In this document: positions 12,844 through 14,508 of the stretch, piece by piece
Layout: every line of letters starts with the position of its first letter
Position numbering within the stretch: position 1 is the stretch's first letter
Assembly: GCA_902475475.1 (NCBI GenBank)
Contig: CABRZY010000030.1
Coordinates: forward strand, 1 to 14,508
From: an uncultured Collinsella sp.
Lineage (GTDB): Bacteria > Actinomycetota > Coriobacteriia > Coriobacteriales > Coriobacteriaceae
DNA length: 14,508 nt
Direction: 5' to 3'
The notes under the pieces: generated by a model
Told to the model about the DNA's origin: nothing
Databases searched by the model: none
The model's input: the letters and a program-made list of their open reading frames with translations, nothing else
Position numbers and translations under genes: made by a program

Positions 12844-13644
12844 CTAAGGCCGCTGGCCCATGCCACCCTCGAGGGTGACGGTCTCGCCGTTCATGTACTT
12901 AAAGTCGGGACCACAGAGCTGAACGACCACGCGGCCGATTTCCTTCTCGACGTCGCCGTAGTGACCCGCCGGCGGCATGTGGACGTTGGCCTTGAACGCC
13001 TCGGGATAGGCATCCTGGAAGTTCTCGAGCGCAGCGGTCCAAGCAAGCGGGCAAACGATATTGACGTTGATGCCGTCCTTGCCCCACTCGTTGGCGGCAA
13101 CGCGGGTCAGGCCGCGGATGCCCTCCTTGGCGGCAGCATAGCTGCACTGGCCATAGTTGCCAAACAGGCCGGCGCCCGAGGCAAAGTTGACCACGGAGCC
13201 CTTGGTCTCCTTCAGGTGCGGATAGGCCTTCTGCATGTACAGATAGGTAGCATACAGACCGGAGTAAATGGCCAGGTTAAACTGGTCCATGGTGTGATCG
13301 GCGATGGTCACGCCCGAGGCGCTGGCCTGAGCATTGTTGACGACGGCGTCGATGCGGCCGAACTCCTCAATGGCCTTGTCGATGACGTTCTGGACGACGG
13401 CCTCGTTGTCCTGACCAGCCGAGACATCGGCCTGAACAGGCAGAACCTTGACACCGTACTCGGCCTCGAGAGACTCCTTGGCGGCCTCGAGCTTGGCGAC
13501 GTTGCGGCCGGTGATGACGAGGTTCGCGCCCTCCTTGGCAAATGCGATATCGATGCCGTAGCCGATGGAGCCAGCGGAACCGTCCTTGAGCGTGGCCTTG
13601 CCACCGCCGGTGACGATCACGGTCTTACCAGTGAAAAGTCCCAT
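12844..13644 (-). CDS. Short-chain dehydrogenase/reductase with an extended glycine-rich loop
   Basis: NAD(P)H-dependent classical SDR of 266 residues. Catalytic Ser156 (NFASGAG), Tyr169 and Lys173 (YAAAK) are spaced as usual. NNAQ (103-106) replaces the typical NNAG, and ADVS (72-75) lies at the adenine-binding site. The nucleotide loop is unusual: VTGGG (11-15), then an inserted KATLKDGSA, then GSIGYGI (25-31), so the TGxxxGxG motif is stretched. The ATG at 13642-13644 has AAAGGA six bases upstream and gives the canonical SDR start MGLFTGKTVIVTGGG; a longer upstream frame is rejected. Substrate is unknown. Gut Coriobacteriia carry SDRs acting on bile acids and steroids, so a hydroxysteroid dehydrogenase is possible but not shown. 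It is monocistronic, divergent from the next gene. Confidence 0.9.
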   Translation of the reverse strand: MGLFTGKTVIVTGGGKATLKDGSAGSIGYGIDIAFAKEGANLVITGRNVAKLEAAKESLEAEYGVKVLPVQADVSAGQDNEAVVQNVIDKAIEEFGRIDAVVNNAQASASGVTIADHTMDQFNLAIYSGLYATYLYMQKAYPHLKETKGSVVNFASGAGLFGNYGQCSYAAAKEGIRGLTRVAANEWGKDGINVNIVCPLAWTAALENFQDAYPEAFKANVHMPPAGHYGDVEKEIGRVVVQLCGPDFKYMNGETVTLEGGMGQRP

Positions 13645-13938
13645 ACAAAGTCCTTTCAAATCGCGACGGGCACGCCCGCCGACTGCGCGCATCCAACTTC
13701 ACGCGCCAAAAGCTGAAATGCAACTTTAGCTTCTTCAAGTGAAAAATAAAGCCCATGGCAGGCGAACGGCGCAACGTCTTTCGGCGAAGGGAATGTCAAG
13801 TAATAATTGAATAGAGCGGCCGAGTTTTTGTTAACGAGACGAGCCATCGAACACGTTTTGAAACTTTGCTGCGGCGCGCGGGATGTCGGCGCGAGACTTT
13901 ATCATAGGGTGACAAACAACGATGAGGAGCACATGCCT

Positions 13939-14508
13939 ATGACAGACGAGCTGGACCCCCAGACTCAAGAGCATATTGATGATCCCGCAGACGTCACCGC
14001 AGATACTGACGCTGTGACCTGCGATGGTATCGACATCGACGACCCCATCTTGGACGAAAGCGCTACGGCGGAAATCCCCGAAACAGAAAACGCCGATGAG
14101 CAAAACGACGATGCGCCCGCTAAGGACGACGCCCCTGTACAGGACGACGCCCCGCAAGCAGCGGGCCCCATCGAGGTGTCTTCGGAAGAAGAGCTCGATG
14201 CCGTCATGGACTCCATGATGGATGCTGTCAAAGCGATGAAAGACGCCGTCGCCGATGCCGATATTGATGCCGAGGAAGAGGAGGCCGCCGAGGCGGCCTC
14301 GACCTTTGTGCCCGGCGAGACTCCGGTTGCCGACCAGGGCAGCACCATGCCCTCGTTTCTGCAGCTCGAGCACCCCACGATTGGCGCCGATGCGGTCGAT
14401 CCGCACGCAGCAGGCTTTTCTGTGGTCGAGGGCGGTACCGGCAATATCGCCGCGCCGCAGGCTGCCGATGCGGACGCCGCCGACACCGCTCGCCCGACCG
14501 CCCCGCAC
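13939..14508 (+). CDS. Acidic low-complexity protein of unknown function (partial, C-terminus beyond window)
   Basis: An open frame with no stop before the window edge; 190 residues are visible. I do not recognise the family. The visible part is very rich in Asp, Glu and Ala and probably disordered. It contains three DDAP units at about 58-72, a likely helix at 83-120 (EEELDAVMDSMMDAVKAMKD and following), and then a Pro/Gly/Ala-rich stretch. There is no signal peptide or membrane segment at the start. Two ATGs fit: 13933, only three bases after GAGGAG, and 13939, nine bases after it. I prefer the latter by spacing. A functional domain presumably follows beyond the edge. Codon bias and the ribosome binding site make it more credible than the antisense frame. 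Confidence 0.75.
   Translation, partial: MTDELDPQTQEHIDDPADVTADTDAVTCDGIDIDDPILDESATAEIPETENADEQNDDAPAKDDAPVQDDAPQAAGPIEVSSEEELDAVMDSMMDAVKAMKDAVADADIDAEEEEAAEAASTFVPGETPVADQGSTMPSFLQLEHPTIGADAVDPHAAGFSVVEGGTGNIAAPQAADADAADTARPTAPH

Noticed and set aside
12961..13716. Plus-strand frame of 251 codons opposite the SDR gene
   Set aside because: Antisense to an intact SDR; no domain or convincing ribosome binding site.
13771..13799. TTGACA (minus strand, 13799-13794) as the -35 box of the SDR gene
   Set aside because: The sequence 16-18 bases downstream (CGTTGC) is not a plausible -10 box.
13831..14508. Minus-strand frame of 225 codons opposite the acidic gene
   Set aside because: The plus-strand frame has a clear GAGGAG site and coding-like acidic composition, while the minus frame is a Gly/Val/Arg-rich complement.

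Overview
The window looks like a chromosomal stretch from a Coriobacteriia gut actinobacterium, most likely Collinsella or a close relative. This is inferred from GC-rich coding sequence, the gene families present and the style of the short intergenic palindromes; no marker gene settles the genus. Most of it is housekeeping sequence. A more A+T-rich segment at about 5.9-9.6 kb looks acquired.

Layout. On the minus strand at the left edge lies the high-affinity phosphate importer pstS-pstC-pstA (pstA is cut by the edge). Upstream of pstS is a candidate PHO box. Next, also on the minus strand, is a HAD-type phosphatase followed by an M20 dipeptidase, probably one transcript. A DegV fatty-acid-binding protein is divergent from them on the plus strand. 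Then come a 230-bp MITE-like element with 36-bp terminal inverted repeats and a 994-residue plus-strand protein. That protein fuses a TOTE-type archaeo-eukaryotic primase domain, an SF2 helicase and a PLD-like domain. It converges on a minus-strand DinJ/YafQ-type toxin-antitoxin pair. To the right, all on the minus strand, are a LOG-family phosphoribohydrolase, queuosine tRNA-guanine transglycosylase (tgt) and a short-chain dehydrogenase. A plus-strand acidic protein of unknown function runs off the right edge.

Non-coding structure is unusually rich. Three copies of one palindromic element, about 68 bp long, lie at 2650-2718, 5924-5990 and 9486-9553, all in the same orientation. Two of them bracket the MITE plus primase-helicase segment, and the third copy supplies that gene's stop codon. 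The tgt-LOG intergenic region carries alternative hairpins and a strong intrinsic terminator that abuts the LOG ribosome binding site, which suggests attenuation. The tgt-SDR gap holds two further families of inverted repeats.

The best candidate for an under-described system is the solitary primase-helicase-PLD protein, whose PLD catalytic residues appear to be lost, together with its repeat-bracketed setting beside a toxin-antitoxin module. The TOTE primase family is already known as a predicted conflict-system component, so the novelty lies in this architecture and context.
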